This document shows, one piece after another, positions 10,534 through 19,933 of a stretch of DNA of 64,000 bases (its first letter is position 1; each line of letters begins with the position of its first letter). The stretch lies in contig DJEL01000046.1 in the NCBI GenBank assembly GCA_002432425.1, positions 17,946-81,945 of the forward strand, in the 5' to 3' direction. The notes beneath the pieces are model-generated. The model worked only from the letters and a program-made list of their open reading frames with translations. It ran no database searches and was not told where the DNA came from. The translations under genes and the position numbers were made by a program. This DNA comes from Lachnospiraceae bacterium UBA5899. Its GTDB lineage: Bacteria > Bacillota > Clostridia > Lachnospirales > Lachnospiraceae.

Positions 10534-12105
10534 ATGAGTAGCTGTGTAAAAGAACCCAAGTGGCTTGACAATGCTGTTTTTTATGAAATTTATCCCCAGT
10601 CTTTTAACGATACCAATGCCGATGGTATCGGCGATATTCCCGGCATCATCGAAAAGCTGGACTACATTAAGGATTTAGGCTGTACCGCTCTCTGGCTCAA
10701 CCCCTGTTTCCTTTCTCCCTTCGGCGACGCCGGTTATGACGTGGAGGATTATTATACGGTAGCACCCCGTTACGGCACCAACGCCGACCTGGTGCGTCTT
10801 TTTAAGGAAGCGCATGAAAGGGATATGCATGTGATTTTAGACCTTGTACCCGGTCATACCGCCGTTACCTGCAAGTGGTTCAGGGAGTCCATGAAAGCGG
10901 AGAAAAACGCTTATACCGACCGTTATGTCTGGACGGACAACATCTGGGAAACGCCGGAAAGCATGGGCTGCATCCGCGGTATTTCCGACCGTGACGGCTC
11001 CTGCGTCGTAAACTTTTTCTCCCATCAGCCGGCGTTAAACTACGGTTTCTACCGCCCCGACCCGGACAAAAAGTGGCAGCAGCCCATGGATGCCGAGGGT
11101 CCTATGGCTACCCGGGAGGAGCTTAAGAATATCATGCGTTTCTGGCTGGGTCTCGGCTGTGACGGTTTCCGTGTGGACATGGCTGGTTCCTTAGTGAAAA
11201 ACGATGAGGACAGCAAGGGCACCATTTCCCTCTGGCAGGACATCCGCACTTTCCTTGACAAAGAATTTCCGGCTGCCGCCATGGTAAGCGAATGGGGCGA
11301 ACCGGACAAGAGCCTTATCGGCGGTTTCCATATGGACTTCCTGCTGCATTTCGGTCCTTCCCACTACAACGATTTGTTCCGTTGTGAAGAGACTTATTTT
11401 TCCTCCCGCGGAAAAGGCAGCGCCAAAGAATTTGTGGCAAAATACAAAGAAAATTATGAAAAGACAAACGGCAGGGGGCTTATCTGCATTCCTTCCGGCA
11501 ACCATGATATGGACCGTCTGGCAAGAAGTCTTTCTCCCGAAGAAATGAAGATAGCGTTTGCTTTCCTGCTTTCCATGCCCGGTGCACCGTTTATTTATTA
11601 CGGCGATGAAATCGGTCTGCGTTATGTGGAAGGACTTACTTCCGTAGAAGGCGGCTACGACAGAACCGGTTCCCGTTCTCCCATGCAATGGGACAAAACG
11701 CCCAATGCCGGCTTTTCCTCCGCTCCCGCCGAAAAGCTTTATATCAAGCAGGATGATGTCCCGGACAGACCCGATGCGGCAAGCCAGTGTGCGGATGAAA
11801 CCTCCCTGCGCAGTGAGGTAAAACGGCTCATTGCCCTGCGTATGGCGCATTCCGCCCTGCAGAGCAAGGGAACCGTTTCCTTCCTTGCCGACAATTATCC
11901 CCTTGCTTACGTGCGAAGCAGCGAAGAGGAAAGCATTCTGGTGATTATCAATCCCTCTGCAACACCGGCGGTTCTGTCCGCAGAGGAGCTGTGCGCCCTA
12001 AATAAAGAACTGCTTTACACCGTCGGCGGCACGATAAAAGAAACCGCCGACCACACTTTACAGGTGGACGGCGGCACCGCAGCTTTTATTTCTCTTACAA
12101 AATAA
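10534..12105 (+). CDS. GH13 alpha-glucosidase / alpha-amylase-type hydrolase
   Basis: A 523-residue cytoplasmic GH13 enzyme. The barrel begins with AVFYEIYPQSF, and the LDLVPGHT block is region I. GFRVDMAGS holds the nucleophile Asp215, SEWGEP the acid/base Glu253, and GNHDMDR the stabilising Asp325. A small beta domain closes the protein. The DGIGDIPGI calcium-type loop near residues 30-38 is common in oligo-1,6-glucosidase, trehalose-acting and alpha-glucosidase subfamilies, so short alpha-glucans are likely substrates. No signal peptide is present. It is a single-gene unit with its own promoter, convergent with the alcohol dehydrogenase across 15 bases. A hairpin (12110-12133) spans that junction and may end both transcripts. 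Confidence 0.9.
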   Translation: MSSCVKEPKWLDNAVFYEIYPQSFNDTNADGIGDIPGIIEKLDYIKDLGCTALWLNPCFLSPFGDAGYDVEDYYTVAPRYGTNADLVRLFKEAHERDMHVILDLVPGHTAVTCKWFRESMKAEKNAYTDRYVWTDNIWETPESMGCIRGISDRDGSCVVNFFSHQPALNYGFYRPDPDKKWQQPMDAEGPMATREELKNIMRFWLGLGCDGFRVDMAGSLVKNDEDSKGTISLWQDIRTFLDKEFPAAAMVSEWGEPDKSLIGGFHMDFLLHFGPSHYNDLFRCEETYFSSRGKGSAKEFVAKYKENYEKTNGRGLICIPSGNHDMDRLARSLSPEEMKIAFAFLLSMPGAPFIYYGDEIGLRYVEGLTSVEGGYDRTGSRSPMQWDKTPNAGFSSAPAEKLYIKQDDVPDRPDAASQCADETSLRSEVKRLIALRMAHSALQSKGTVSFLADNYPLAYVRSSEEESILVIINPSATPAVLSAEELCALNKELLYTVGGTIKETADHTLQVDGGTAAFISLTK

Positions 12106-12120
12106 GGGTGGCTTTCTCTG

Positions 12121-13284
12121 TTACAGGGAAGCCTTCAGGATTGCCAGAATGTCCTCTTCCTTAAGCGGCGCCCAGGCATTTTCCAGACCCTCATTTTCGG
12201 CAATGTGATGTGCCATTTCGGAAAGTCTGGACTCGTCGATGCCCACTTCCTTTAAGTGCATGGGAATGCCCATGGACTCAAACAGACTGTAGGTTTTATC
12301 GATGGTCTTTTCCGCAATTTCAAAATCGGGCAGGGATGCATCAATACCGAAAATATGCTCGCCGAAGCTGACAAAACGCTCCATGGTCTTTTCGTTTAAG
12401 ATGTATTTCATCCATCTGGGTGTGAGGATTGCAAGACCCTCGCCGTGGGTAATGTCGTAATATGCACTCAGGGCGTGCTCCATACCGTGAAGCGGCCAGC
12501 CGGAAGGGCTGTTGCCTATTGCCAGAATACCGTTGCAGGCAAGGGAGCAATCCGCCATCAGCTCTGCTCTGGCATCGTAATTGTCCGGCTCTTCCAGAGC
12601 AACTTTTACATTTTCTATAAGGCTCTTGATAACGGTTTCGCACATGCCGTCGGAAAGGGTGGTGTGCACGCCGCAGAAATACTGCTCCATCACATGGTTG
12701 ATGGCATCGGCGGTACCTGCTGCCGTCTGCTTTTTCGATACGGAGAAGGTGTATTCCGGGTCTAAAATGGAAACTCTGGGATAGAGCAAATCATCCATAT
12801 AGCCAATCTTGTCGTTGGTTTCCGTGCGGGAAATAACACAGCCGGGGTCGTATTCGGAACCGGTTGCCGCCAGTGTCAGGATGTCCACAAGGGGAAGGGC
12901 TTCTTTTGCCTTTACCTGATAGGTAATCAAATCCCAGGGGTCTCCTTCATAGCATGCGCCCGCGCAGATTGCCTTAGAGCAGTCCAGCACGCTGCCGCCG
13001 CCCACAGCCAGCACCACATCAATTTTATGTTCTTTGCAAAGTCTGACGCCTTCCAGCACACTGGGGTCATACTTGGGGTTGGGTGCAATGCCGGACAGTT
13101 CGTATACTTCAAAGCCTTCCAGCAGTTTTTTCACCTCGTCGTAGAGTCCCATTTTTTTAATGCTGCCGCCACCGTAAGTCAGAAGCACTTTCGTGCCGTA
13201 GGGTTTTAATGCCTCCGGAAGTTTTTTTACCGCATCTTTTCCGAAAATCAGTTTAGTCGGTGTACAGTACGTGAAATTTTCCAT
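12121..13284 (-). CDS. Iron-dependent alcohol dehydrogenase (butanol/aldehyde type)
   Basis: A 387-residue group III alcohol dehydrogenase of the YqhD/BdhA branch. The N-terminal Rossmann-like half carries the GGGSVLDCSKAI nucleotide motif (near 96). The C-terminal helical half has the metal-binding Asp/His set, including the HGMEHALSAYYDITHGEG segment. It reduces aldehydes to alcohols with NAD(P)H in the cytoplasm. The start is the ATG with AGAGGA nine bases upstream; the open frame runs 14 codons further without a ribosome site. It follows the MerR gene by 35 bases, so both are read from the MerR-type promoter. This pairing resembles Bacillus adhR-adhA and points to an aldehyde-stress response. 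Confidence 0.9.
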   Translation of the reverse strand: MENFTYCTPTKLIFGKDAVKKLPEALKPYGTKVLLTYGGGSIKKMGLYDEVKKLLEGFEVYELSGIAPNPKYDPSVLEGVRLCKEHKIDVVLAVGGGSVLDCSKAICAGACYEGDPWDLITYQVKAKEALPLVDILTLAATGSEYDPGCVISRTETNDKIGYMDDLLYPRVSILDPEYTFSVSKKQTAAGTADAINHVMEQYFCGVHTTLSDGMCETVIKSLIENVKVALEEPDNYDARAELMADCSLACNGILAIGNSPSGWPLHGMEHALSAYYDITHGEGLAILTPRWMKYILNEKTMERFVSFGEHIFGIDASLPDFEIAEKTIDKTYSLFESMGIPMHLKEVGIDESRLSEMAHHIAENEGLENAWAPLKEEDILAILKASL

Positions 13285-13319
13285 AGTTTTTCCTCTCTTT
13301 CTTTGAAACATTTTTGCAG

Positions 13320-13718
13320 TTAGCATTTGCCGTTTTCTTCCTCTTTATCCCAGACAAGTTTGCCGGTCTTTACCGCCACCTCGTAACGGGATATTTTGTA
13401 ATTCAGTTTGTCGAGCATCCGGTCAATCTGTGCCTTCTGTTCCAAAAGATTTTCCCGCTGTTCCTGCAAAAGCTGCAATCTTGCCGGAATGGTGCTGTCG
13501 CCTTCCTGAAACAGCCTGACATATTCTATCATGGCTTCAATGGGAACGCCCGCACTCCGCATGCAGACCGCCAGTTCCACCCAGCCGAGGTCCTCCGGGC
13601 CGTAATCCCGGATGCCGCCCGATGTTCGTTTTACCGGCGGAATCATGCCCACCCTCTCGTAATATCTAAGCGTATCGCCGGAGAGTCCGTATTTTTCACT
13701 TACTTCTTTGATTGTCAT
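13320..13718 (-). CDS. MerR-family regulator (AdhR-like)
   Basis: A 132-residue regulator. The N-terminal winged helix reads TIKEVSEKYGLSGDTLRYYE, followed by the second MerR helix pair. A long coiled-coil dimer helix (about 75-118) follows. Only one Cys is present, at the last residue, and no metal-binding Cys pattern is seen, so it is not a metal sensor of the classic MerR or CueR kind. It precedes the iron alcohol dehydrogenase and sits behind a perfect MerR operator, so autoregulation and control of the dehydrogenase by aldehydes or related electrophiles is the likely role. Confidence 0.88.
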   Translation of the reverse strand: MTIKEVSEKYGLSGDTLRYYERVGMIPPVKRTSGGIRDYGPEDLGWVELAVCMRSAGVPIEAMIEYVRLFQEGDSTIPARLQLLQEQRENLLEQKAQIDRMLDKLNYKISRYEVAVKTGKLVWDKEEENGKC

Positions 13719-13795
13719 GCCTCACACCTCACTTATCTGTTTGCCGGTGCATTTTCCGTTTATTGCGCCCGCCTATTTCTGCTTTTCCTGTCCTT

Positions 13796-13826
13796 ATTGT
13801 AATCCTTGGAGTCCACTCCAAGTCAA
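13796..13826 (-). promoter_or_regulatory. MerR-type promoter with 19-bp spacer and palindromic operator
   Basis: On the minus strand, TTGACT (13826-13821) and TACAAT (13801-13796) are separated by 19 bases. The palindrome CTTGGAGT/ACTCCAAG (13805-13822) fills the spacer. Overlong spacers with a central dyad are the hallmark of promoters activated by DNA-untwisting MerR proteins. It lies 78 bases before the merR start. The rest of the gap up to the next gene (about 13830-14110) shows no supported gene or site. Confidence 0.88.
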
Positions 13827-14110
13827 GATTTTTTTACTGCCATTAAAAAATGTAAAAGTAAATTTCGCATGCCCGGTTTTATCTTTGCCGCAGACGGAAA
13901 AAAACTCCCGCACAGCAGGCTCTCCCTGCGTACAGAAGCTTTTTCTCCTTTTGTCTGTAGAATTCCCTTTCCTACACATAATGTCTTATTGTTTACACTT
14001 GCAACAAGACTCGGTGCCGTAATCATTGTTCCGAAATACAAAAGTCATCCCCAAAAATTCTGTTTTTCTCGATTAGCGGCCTCCCCCGATATAGAATTAG
14101 CCGAAAGGTG

Positions 14111-14824
14111 CTAAGTAGTTGTCTTTTTTGTCCGGTCCGTCATGACCGCATCAAATCCCGCTTCCGCTTCCCTTACCGTTTCCTTGATAATCCGTTCGGC
14201 AATGGGTTTGATGTCCATATGTAACACAAAATCCGTAAGCTGCTCCCTTGTTTCATCCGGTACTTTGTACAACAGGCAGTTGCAATACAGAAAGCGCCAG
14301 ATTTTCTGTTCCATGGTAAAATACAAATCGCATTTTTTTGCCATAAAGCCCCGCATCATGCCCGCGGATGCGATTTCCATTTCGTAGAAATCCTTGAGTC
14401 CGCATTCCGGCACATATCTCTGGAAAATCTGCCTCCACTTTTCTGCTGTTTCCTTATAGATAAACTCCATGGTGGACGGCAGCGAATATGCCATGGTATA
14501 CACTTCCCGGATAGGCTCGGACAGCTCCGCGATGTAAAGCTGCAGTACCGTCTGCACCACATAGGTGTGCAGCGGGTCTTCGTCTTTTTTAAGAACCTTT
14601 GCCGTGGCTGCAAACTGGCTGGCAAACATCCTCTTGGTCAGTTCCAAAAGCAGCGCTTCCTTATTTTCAAAGGCGGCAAAGAACGAAGAGGGCGCCATGC
14701 CCGCTTTTCTGGCAATGGCTGCTGTCGTTGTCTTTTCATATCCGTTTTCGAGGAATAACTTCACAGCCGCCAGGAGCATTTTGTTTCTTCGTGTTAATCC
14801 TTTTTGCTGTAATCCCCTTGGCAT
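14111..14824 (-). CDS. TetR-family regulator, paralogue A
   Basis: A 237-residue regulator. The N-terminal helix-turn-helix covers roughly residues 10-57 (KMLLAAVKLFLENGYEKTTT then AAIARKAGM). The C-terminal domain is a ligand-binding helical region without recognised specificity. The start is the ATG preceded by GGAGG; the frame opens nine codons earlier without support. Its first 45 residues are almost identical to the next gene upstream, and the conserved blocks MRGFMAKKC and YFTMEQK recur in both. The palindrome just upstream suggests autorepression. No enzyme or transporter gene follows it directly, so its regulon may be elsewhere. Confidence 0.85.
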   Translation of the reverse strand: MPRGLQQKGLTRRNKMLLAAVKLFLENGYEKTTTAAIARKAGMAPSSFFAAFENKEALLLELTKRMFASQFAATAKVLKKDEDPLHTYVVQTVLQLYIAELSEPIREVYTMAYSLPSTMEFIYKETAEKWRQIFQRYVPECGLKDFYEMEIASAGMMRGFMAKKCDLYFTMEQKIWRFLYCNCLLYKVPDETREQLTDFVLHMDIKPIAERIIKETVREAEAGFDAVMTDRTKKTTT

Positions 14825-14857
14825 CGTGTTCCTCCGTAAGTGTATTCGCAAGTCTAC

Positions 14858-14875
14858 TATTGACTATAGTCAATA
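14858..14875. promoter_or_regulatory. Perfect 18-bp palindrome, probable TetR operator
   Basis: TATTGACTATAGTCAATA is fully self-complementary and lies 33 bases before the TetR-A start. On the minus strand a TTGACA (near 14899-14894) and TATTGA overlapping the palindrome are 17 bases apart, so a bound repressor would cover the -10 box. A second, shorter dyad (ATTGT..ACAAT) overlaps the -35. Confidence 0.7.
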
Positions 14876-14954
14876 ATAGCACACTTTTTTATTGTCAACA
14901 ATGACCTATTTTATTTTTTGATACCAAAAGTATTGATTATTTATCATATTTTTC

Positions 14955-14995
14955 AAAAAAAGACCCCTTCACCGGATTTTATCCGGGAAAGGGGC
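14955..14995 (-). terminator. Terminator of TetR paralogue B
   Basis: On the minus strand GCCCCTTTCCCGGAT pairs with ATCCGGTGAAGGGGT around a short loop, and a run of seven T follows. It lies about 50 bases beyond the stop codon of TetR-B and so separates the two paralogues into different transcripts. Confidence 0.85.
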
Positions 14996-15042
14996 ATGAA
15001 AAATCTGTCGTTCTGTCCTTTCTGCTTGCTTTATCAATTCCA

Positions 15043-15744
15043 TTATCTTTCCGGTTGCATGGCGGCTTCAAAACCTTCTTCCGCACTTTTCACCGTTTTT
15101 TTGATAATTTCCTCCGCAATGGGTTTCAAATCCAGCTTGAACACCATCTCTACGATTTCGTTCTGCAGTTCCTCCGGTACCTTATACATGGTAAAACAGC
15201 AGGTATAAAACCGTTTCAGCTTCTGCTCCATGGTAAAATACATGTTGCAGCGCTTTGCCATAAAGCCCCGCATCGCTCCTGCGGAAGCAATATCCATTTC
15301 GTAAAAATCCTTCAAATCGGCGCCTGGCAGGAAGTCGTGAAACACCGTCTGCCACTTTTCTGCCGTCATCCGGTAGAGGTATTCGGAGGTTTCCGGCAGT
15401 GTGTAAGCCATTACATACAATTCCCGCAGCGGCTCCGACATTTCCGTAATATACATCTGCAGCGCCGTTTCCACCGCATAGGTATGCAGCGGGTTCAGCT
15501 TATACTGCGCCAGAAGATGCTCCGTCGCCTGAAACTGGCTGCTGAACATTCTTTTAACCAGCGTCAGCAAAAGCTCCTCCTTGCTGTCAAACACCGAGAA
15601 GAATGCCGATGCCGGCATCCCCGCTTCTTCCGCTATCGCCGCCGTTGTTGTTTTTTCATATCCGTTTATTAAAAAGAGCTTTACCGCCGCCAACAGCATT
15701 TTGTTCCGTTTGGTAAGCCCCTTCTGCTGTAATCCCCTTGGCAT
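15043..15744 (-). CDS. TetR-family regulator, paralogue B
   Basis: A 233-residue TetR protein that begins MPRGLQQKGLT, as does its neighbour TetR-A. The HTH (KMLLAAVKLFLINGYEKTTT) differs from TetR-A by very few residues, while the ligand domain is more divergent. This implies a duplication in which DNA recognition is kept and effector sensing has drifted. A GGGGG stretch seven bases before the ATG is the ribosome site. The palindrome found before TetR-A has no clear copy before this gene. Its target genes are not evident. Confidence 0.85.
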   Translation of the reverse strand: MPRGLQQKGLTKRNKMLLAAVKLFLINGYEKTTTAAIAEEAGMPASAFFSVFDSKEELLLTLVKRMFSSQFQATEHLLAQYKLNPLHTYAVETALQMYITEMSEPLRELYVMAYTLPETSEYLYRMTAEKWQTVFHDFLPGADLKDFYEMDIASAGAMRGFMAKRCNMYFTMEQKLKRFYTCCFTMYKVPEELQNEIVEMVFKLDLKPIAEEIIKKTVKSAEEGFEAAMQPER

Positions 15745-15781
15745 GTCATTCCCCCACAATCCTGTTTTCTCTTGCTACTGT

Positions 15782-16000
15782 TTATGATACCATGTCCCAT
15801 TTTTTATTGCAAGAAATCCGATATTCATTTCGTTGTTCCCCCGCATTTTCTTTTGCTGGTTTGCTTTCTTCCATGCCTTTTCTTTGCCTGTTTTTGCATT
15901 CTCTGCAGTAGTTTTTTACTGTTGCCGCCGTACAGTAGTCTAAATCACAAAGCACCGGCAGAATTTCCGTAAAGCCGTGTTTCCTTGCAAATTCTTCCAT
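15782..16000 (-). pseudogene. Degenerate fragment, possibly of an L-2-amino-thiazoline hydrolase-like protein
   Basis: A 72-codon open frame begins MEEFARKHGFTEILPVLCDL and is preceded in frame by TKCP. That pattern, Cys-Pro then FARKHG then LPxLCxxDY, recalls the C-terminal part of the L-2-amino-thiazoline-4-carboxylate hydrolase family. An in-frame stop lies 16 codons upstream, there is no ribosome site, and the last 40 residues are low-complexity and charged. It is most simply a decayed remnant left downstream of malQ. The remaining bases to the malQ stop are purine-rich on the coding strand and hold nothing else recognisable. Confidence 0.35.
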
Positions 16001-16065
16001 GGGGCATTTGGTGAACTTTGCGTTCTTCTTTACACTCTTCCGTACTTTCTACTTTACGTCCTTCT

Positions 16066-17622
16066 TTACTTTCTTCCTTGTCTTCCTCTTTTTCTGCCGC
16101 GTCCGTAGATGACCGTCAGGCGTTTCATCTGTCCGGCAAGCTCCTCCGTAAAGTCGCCTTTTTCCATGCGCCAGGTCCAGTTGCCGCCCAGTGTGGAAGG
16201 GGTGTTGATACGCGCCTCCTTGTCCAGACACAGGTAATCCTGCATGGGTATCATACAGAGATTTGCCACACTGCTCATGGCAAGGGCAATGAAATTCCAC
16301 GAAAGCGTATCCTCGTCCAGCGCCGGAATACGCATATACTCTCTGGCAAACGCCCGGCTCTCCGCACTGATTTCATGATACCAGCCGCGGGTCGTGGTGT
16401 TGTCGTGGGTTCCCGTGTATACCACCGAATTCGGAGTATAGGTGTGAGGCAGGTAATTGCTCGGCTCCCTGGGGTCAAAGGCAAACTGCAGCACCTTCAT
16501 GCCGGGGTAGCCGGAGTCTTTTAAAAGCTCCTTTACGGACTCCGTTAAAAATCCCAGGTCCTCTGCAATGATGGGTAAATCCCCTAACTTTTCTTTCACG
16601 GTACGGAACAAATCCATGCCCGGTCCCGGCATCCACTTGCCGAATTCCGCCGTCTTATCCCCATAGGGTATCGCATAATACTCATCAAATCCACGGAAAT
16701 GGTCAATCCGGACCACATCATATAAGGAAAAACAATGGGCAATGCGTTTCAGCCACCATTCGTATCCGGTCTTTTTATGGTAATCCCAGGCAAACAGCGG
16801 ATTGCCCCAGAGCTGCCCGGTTGCGGAAAAGGCATCGGGCGGACAGCCTGCCACACCGGTGGGAAGATTGTCTTCCCCTATCTGGAATAATTTCGGGTTT
16901 GCCCAGGTATCGGCGCTGTCAAATGCCACATAAATGGGAATGTCGCCGATGATTTCAATGCCCTGTGCGTTGGCATAGGCATGCAGCTTATCCCACTGTT
17001 TCCGGAATTCATACTGCTGGAAACGGTAAAAATCCATTTCCGTTTTCAAGGCAGCCTTTGCATCCTCCATGGCTTCCGGTTCTCTGTTCCGGTAAGCATC
17101 CGGCCACTCTGCAAAGCTGATGCCGCCCTGTTTGTCCTTGATTGCCATAAAGAGACAGTAATCGGTCAGCCAGTCCTCATTTTCCGTTAAAAATTTTTCA
17201 TAGGAGGCATCCGGCTTGAACCGGGAAAATGCCTTGCGGAGGAGAGGAAATCTGTGAAAATACAGCCATTCATAATCTATCGGGGAGATGACCGCCTCCG
17301 CAGAGGTTTCTTCCTCAACTGTCTCATCGGATGCTCGCTCACCCTGGGCGGCGGGCATGCTCTCTTCGCACTCTTTTTTCGTGAGCAGCCCTTCTTTTAT
17401 CAGGGTTTCCGGGTCAATAAAATAAGGGTTTCCCGCAAAGGTGGAGAAGGACTGATACGGGGAGTCCCCATAACCGGTCGGACCAAGGGGCAAAATCTGC
17501 CACTTGGTCTGTCCGGACTCTTTTAACATATCTACAAATTCATAAGCTTCCTTGGAGAAGCAGCCGATTCCGTACGCTGACGGCAAGGAAAAAACCGGCA
17601 TTAAAACACCACATTCTCTCAT
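16066..17622 (-). CDS. malQ: 4-alpha-glucanotransferase (amylomaltase, GH77)
   Basis: A 518-residue cytoplasmic GH77 enzyme that transfers alpha-1,4-glucan segments between maltodextrins and releases glucose. The opening ECGVLMPVFSLPSAYGIG is typical. The catalytic triad is visible: VRIDHFRG with Asp307, IIAEDLG with Glu354 and GTHDN with Asp407. The start is the ATG with AAAGGA nine bases upstream, since nearer and farther in-frame starts are badly spaced. An acidic stretch (about 91-112) is an insertion compared with typical members. It is the last gene of the maltodextrin operon, directly after the phosphorylase. Together they turn maltodextrin into glucose-1-phosphate and glucose. Confidence 0.95.
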   Translation of the reverse strand: MRECGVLMPVFSLPSAYGIGCFSKEAYEFVDMLKESGQTKWQILPLGPTGYGDSPYQSFSTFAGNPYFIDPETLIKEGLLTKKECEESMPAAQGERASDETVEEETSAEAVISPIDYEWLYFHRFPLLRKAFSRFKPDASYEKFLTENEDWLTDYCLFMAIKDKQGGISFAEWPDAYRNREPEAMEDAKAALKTEMDFYRFQQYEFRKQWDKLHAYANAQGIEIIGDIPIYVAFDSADTWANPKLFQIGEDNLPTGVAGCPPDAFSATGQLWGNPLFAWDYHKKTGYEWWLKRIAHCFSLYDVVRIDHFRGFDEYYAIPYGDKTAEFGKWMPGPGMDLFRTVKEKLGDLPIIAEDLGFLTESVKELLKDSGYPGMKVLQFAFDPREPSNYLPHTYTPNSVVYTGTHDNTTTRGWYHEISAESRAFAREYMRIPALDEDTLSWNFIALAMSSVANLCMIPMQDYLCLDKEARINTPSTLGGNWTWRMEKGDFTEELAGQMKRLTVIYGRGRKRGRQGRK

Positions 17623-17636
17623 GGTACTCATTCCTT

Positions 17637-19907
17637 TCACACCTTCCAGATGTCCCTGTTGTATTCGGCAATGGTTCTGTCGGAGGAGAAGTAACCCGCC
17701 TTGGCGATGTTTACAATCATCATTTCCGCAAAGGCGCTTCTGTCCTCGTATGCCTTGTAGGCTTTCTCCCTGGCTTCCACGTAGGAGCGGAAGTCAAGCA
17801 GGGTCATGAACCAGTCTTTGTTTAAGATTTCTTTCTGAAGACGCATCAGGTTTTCCTCATGACCGATAGCCAGAAGCTCCTTGGATGTCATAAAGTCCAC
17901 GGCTTCTTTTACCATGGCGTCTTTTTCGTAAATATCCTTTGCCACGTAGTCCGCCTTCTCGTAATGGGCAATGACCTCCTCACTCTTTGCGCCGAAAATA
18001 AAGATATTGTCATCTCCCACCAGCTCATGGATTTCCACGTTGGCGCCGTCCTCCGTACCTAAGGTCACGGCTCCGTTTAACATAAACTTCATGTTGCCGG
18101 TGCCGGAAGCTTCCTTGGAGGCCAAGGAAATCTGCTCGGAAATATCCGTAGCGGGAATGAGCTTTTCCGCCTTGGTCACGTTGTAATTTTCCACCATGAC
18201 TACTTTAAGATAAGGACTGACTTCGGGGTCATGGTTTACCAGTTCCTGCAGACATAATATCAGATGAATGATGTCCTTGGCAATCACATAAGCGGGTGCC
18301 GCCTTGGCGCCGAAAATCACGGTAATGGGCGTTGTGGGGATTTTGCCCGCCTTGATTTCCAGATATTTGTGAATGACGTACAGGGCGTTCATCTGCTGAC
18401 GCTTGTATTCATGCAGACGCTTAATCTGGGTATCGAAAATGCTGTCGGGATTTAAGGTGATGCCCTGTGTTTCCTTCAGGTATTCGCACAGCTCCTTCTT
18501 GTTTTCCATTTTCACCGCAAGCAGCTTTTCTTTCATCACGGCATCCTTTTTATAGGCAAGTAAATGGGAAAGTTCCTGCGCATCTTTCCGGTAACCGTTG
18601 CCGATGCCTGCATCGAGTAATGCCGACAGGCGGGGATTGCAGTGCAGAAGCCACCTGCGGAAGGTAATGCCGTTGGTCTTGTTGTTGAATTTTTCCGGGT
18701 AAAGCTCGTAGAAAGCATGCAGTTCGGTCTGCTTTAAGATTTCCGTATGCAGGGAGGCTACACCGTTTACCGAAAAGCCGTAGTGGATATCGATATGCGC
18801 CATATGGACCACATCGTTTTTATCGATAATAACCACTTTTTCGTCCGCGTACTTTCTTCTTACCTTGTCGTCTAAAATTTCAATAATGGGCACAAGCTGC
18901 GGCACTACCTTCTGTAAATAGGCAATGGGCCACTTTTCCAGTGCTTCCGCTAAAATGGTATGGTTGGTGTAGGCACAGGTTTTCGATACGATTTCAATGG
19001 CTTCGTCCATGCCGATGCCTTTTTTCACCAACAGACGGATAAGTTCCGGAATAATCATGGTCGGATGGGTATCGTTAATCTGGATGACCGCATAGTCGTA
19101 TAAATCATGGAGGTCGGAGCCTTTCTTCACGCACTCGTCTAAAATAAGCTGGGCGCCGCTGCTTACCATGAAATACTGCTGGTAAATGCGGAGCAGTCTG
19201 CCCTCTTCGTCGGAGTCATCCGGATAAAGGAACAGGGTCAGATTTTTCGCAATGTCGGTTTTATCAAAGGAAATGCCGTCCTTCACAATGGACTCATCCA
19301 CGGTATCCACATCAAACAAATGCAGTTTATTGGTCCGGTTTTCATAGCCGGTTACGGCAATGTCATACATTTTTGCCTGCAAAGTCAGGTTTCCGAAGGT
19401 AACCGGATAGGAAACACCGGTATCGTTCAGCCAGTTCTTCTTTTCCATCCAGGGATTGGGCATTTCCTTCTGCAGTCCGTCCGCAAATTCCTGTTTGAAA
19501 AGTCCCAGATGATAATTTAAGCCGATGCCGTCGCCGGGAAGTCCCAGGCTTGCCATGGAGTCAAGGAAGCAGGCTGCCAGTCTGCCAAGACCGCCGTTTC
19601 CCAGAGAAGGTTCCGGTTCGATTTCTTCAATGGCGGCAAGGTTTTTCCCGTTTTCCGCAAGCAGTTCTTTTACCTCGTCATAGATGCCGAGGTTAATCAT
19701 GTTGTTGGAAAGCAGCTTGCCGATCAGGAATTCGGCGGATACATAGTAAATCTTCTTTTTCCCTGTATCCGCTTCCTTCGCCGAATAGGTTTCTCTTTCC
19801 TCCGCCAGCTCCTTTACCACGGTGAGCAGGGCTTCGTAAATTTCTCTGTCCGATGCGTCTTTTACGGATTTACCGAGTTTCATCTGTAATAATGCATGAA
19901 TTGCCAT
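17637..19907 (-). CDS. glgP: Glycogen/maltodextrin phosphorylase
   Basis: A 756-residue PLP-dependent GT35 phosphorylase that releases glucose-1-phosphate from alpha-1,4-glucans. The [14 protein letters not shown] block carries the PLP lysine (about Lys607), and [15 protein letters not shown] is the conserved N-terminal signature. Somewhat shorter than animal and E. coli enzymes (about 800-840), it lacks the N-terminal allosteric extension. AAGGAG precedes the ATG. It lies 26 bases after the permease gene and just before malQ, so maltodextrin phosphorylase (MalP) function is more likely than storage glycogen breakdown, though both are possible. Confidence 0.94.
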   Translation of the reverse strand: MAIHALLQMKLGKSVKDASDREIYEALLTVVKELAEERETYSAKEADTGKKKIYYVSAEFLIGKLLSNNMINLGIYDEVKELLAENGKNLAAIEEIEPEPSLGNGGLGRLAACFLDSMASLGLPGDGIGLNYHLGLFKQEFADGLQKEMPNPWMEKKNWLNDTGVSYPVTFGNLTLQAKMYDIAVTGYENRTNKLHLFDVDTVDESIVKDGISFDKTDIAKNLTLFLYPDDSDEEGRLLRIYQQYFMVSSGAQLILDECVKKGSDLHDLYDYAVIQINDTHPTMIIPELIRLLVKKGIGMDEAIEIVSKTCAYTNHTILAEALEKWPIAYLQKVVPQLVPIIEILDDKVRRKYADEKVVIIDKNDVVHMAHIDIHYGFSVNGVASLHTEILKQTELHAFYELYPEKFNNKTNGITFRRWLLHCNPRLSALLDAGIGNGYRKDAQELSHLLAYKKDAVMKEKLLAVKMENKKELCEYLKETQGITLNPDSIFDTQIKRLHEYKRQQMNALYVIHKYLEIKAGKIPTTPITVIFGAKAAPAYVIAKDIIHLILCLQELVNHDPEVSPYLKVVMVENYNVTKAEKLIPATDISEQISLASKEASGTGNMKFMLNGAVTLGTEDGANVEIHELVGDDNIFIFGAKSEEVIAHYEKADYVAKDIYEKDAMVKEAVDFMTSKELLAIGHEENLMRLQKEILNKDWFMTLLDFRSYVEAREKAYKAYEDRSAFAEMMIVNIAKAGYFSSDRTIAEYNRDIWKV

Positions 19908-19933
19908 GGAAAATTCTCCTTATAAATATAAAA

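Noticed and set aside
13823..14041. Leftward 72-codon frame between MerR and TetR-A
   Set aside because: It has no ribosome site and no family pattern, and it overlaps the MerR promoter region.
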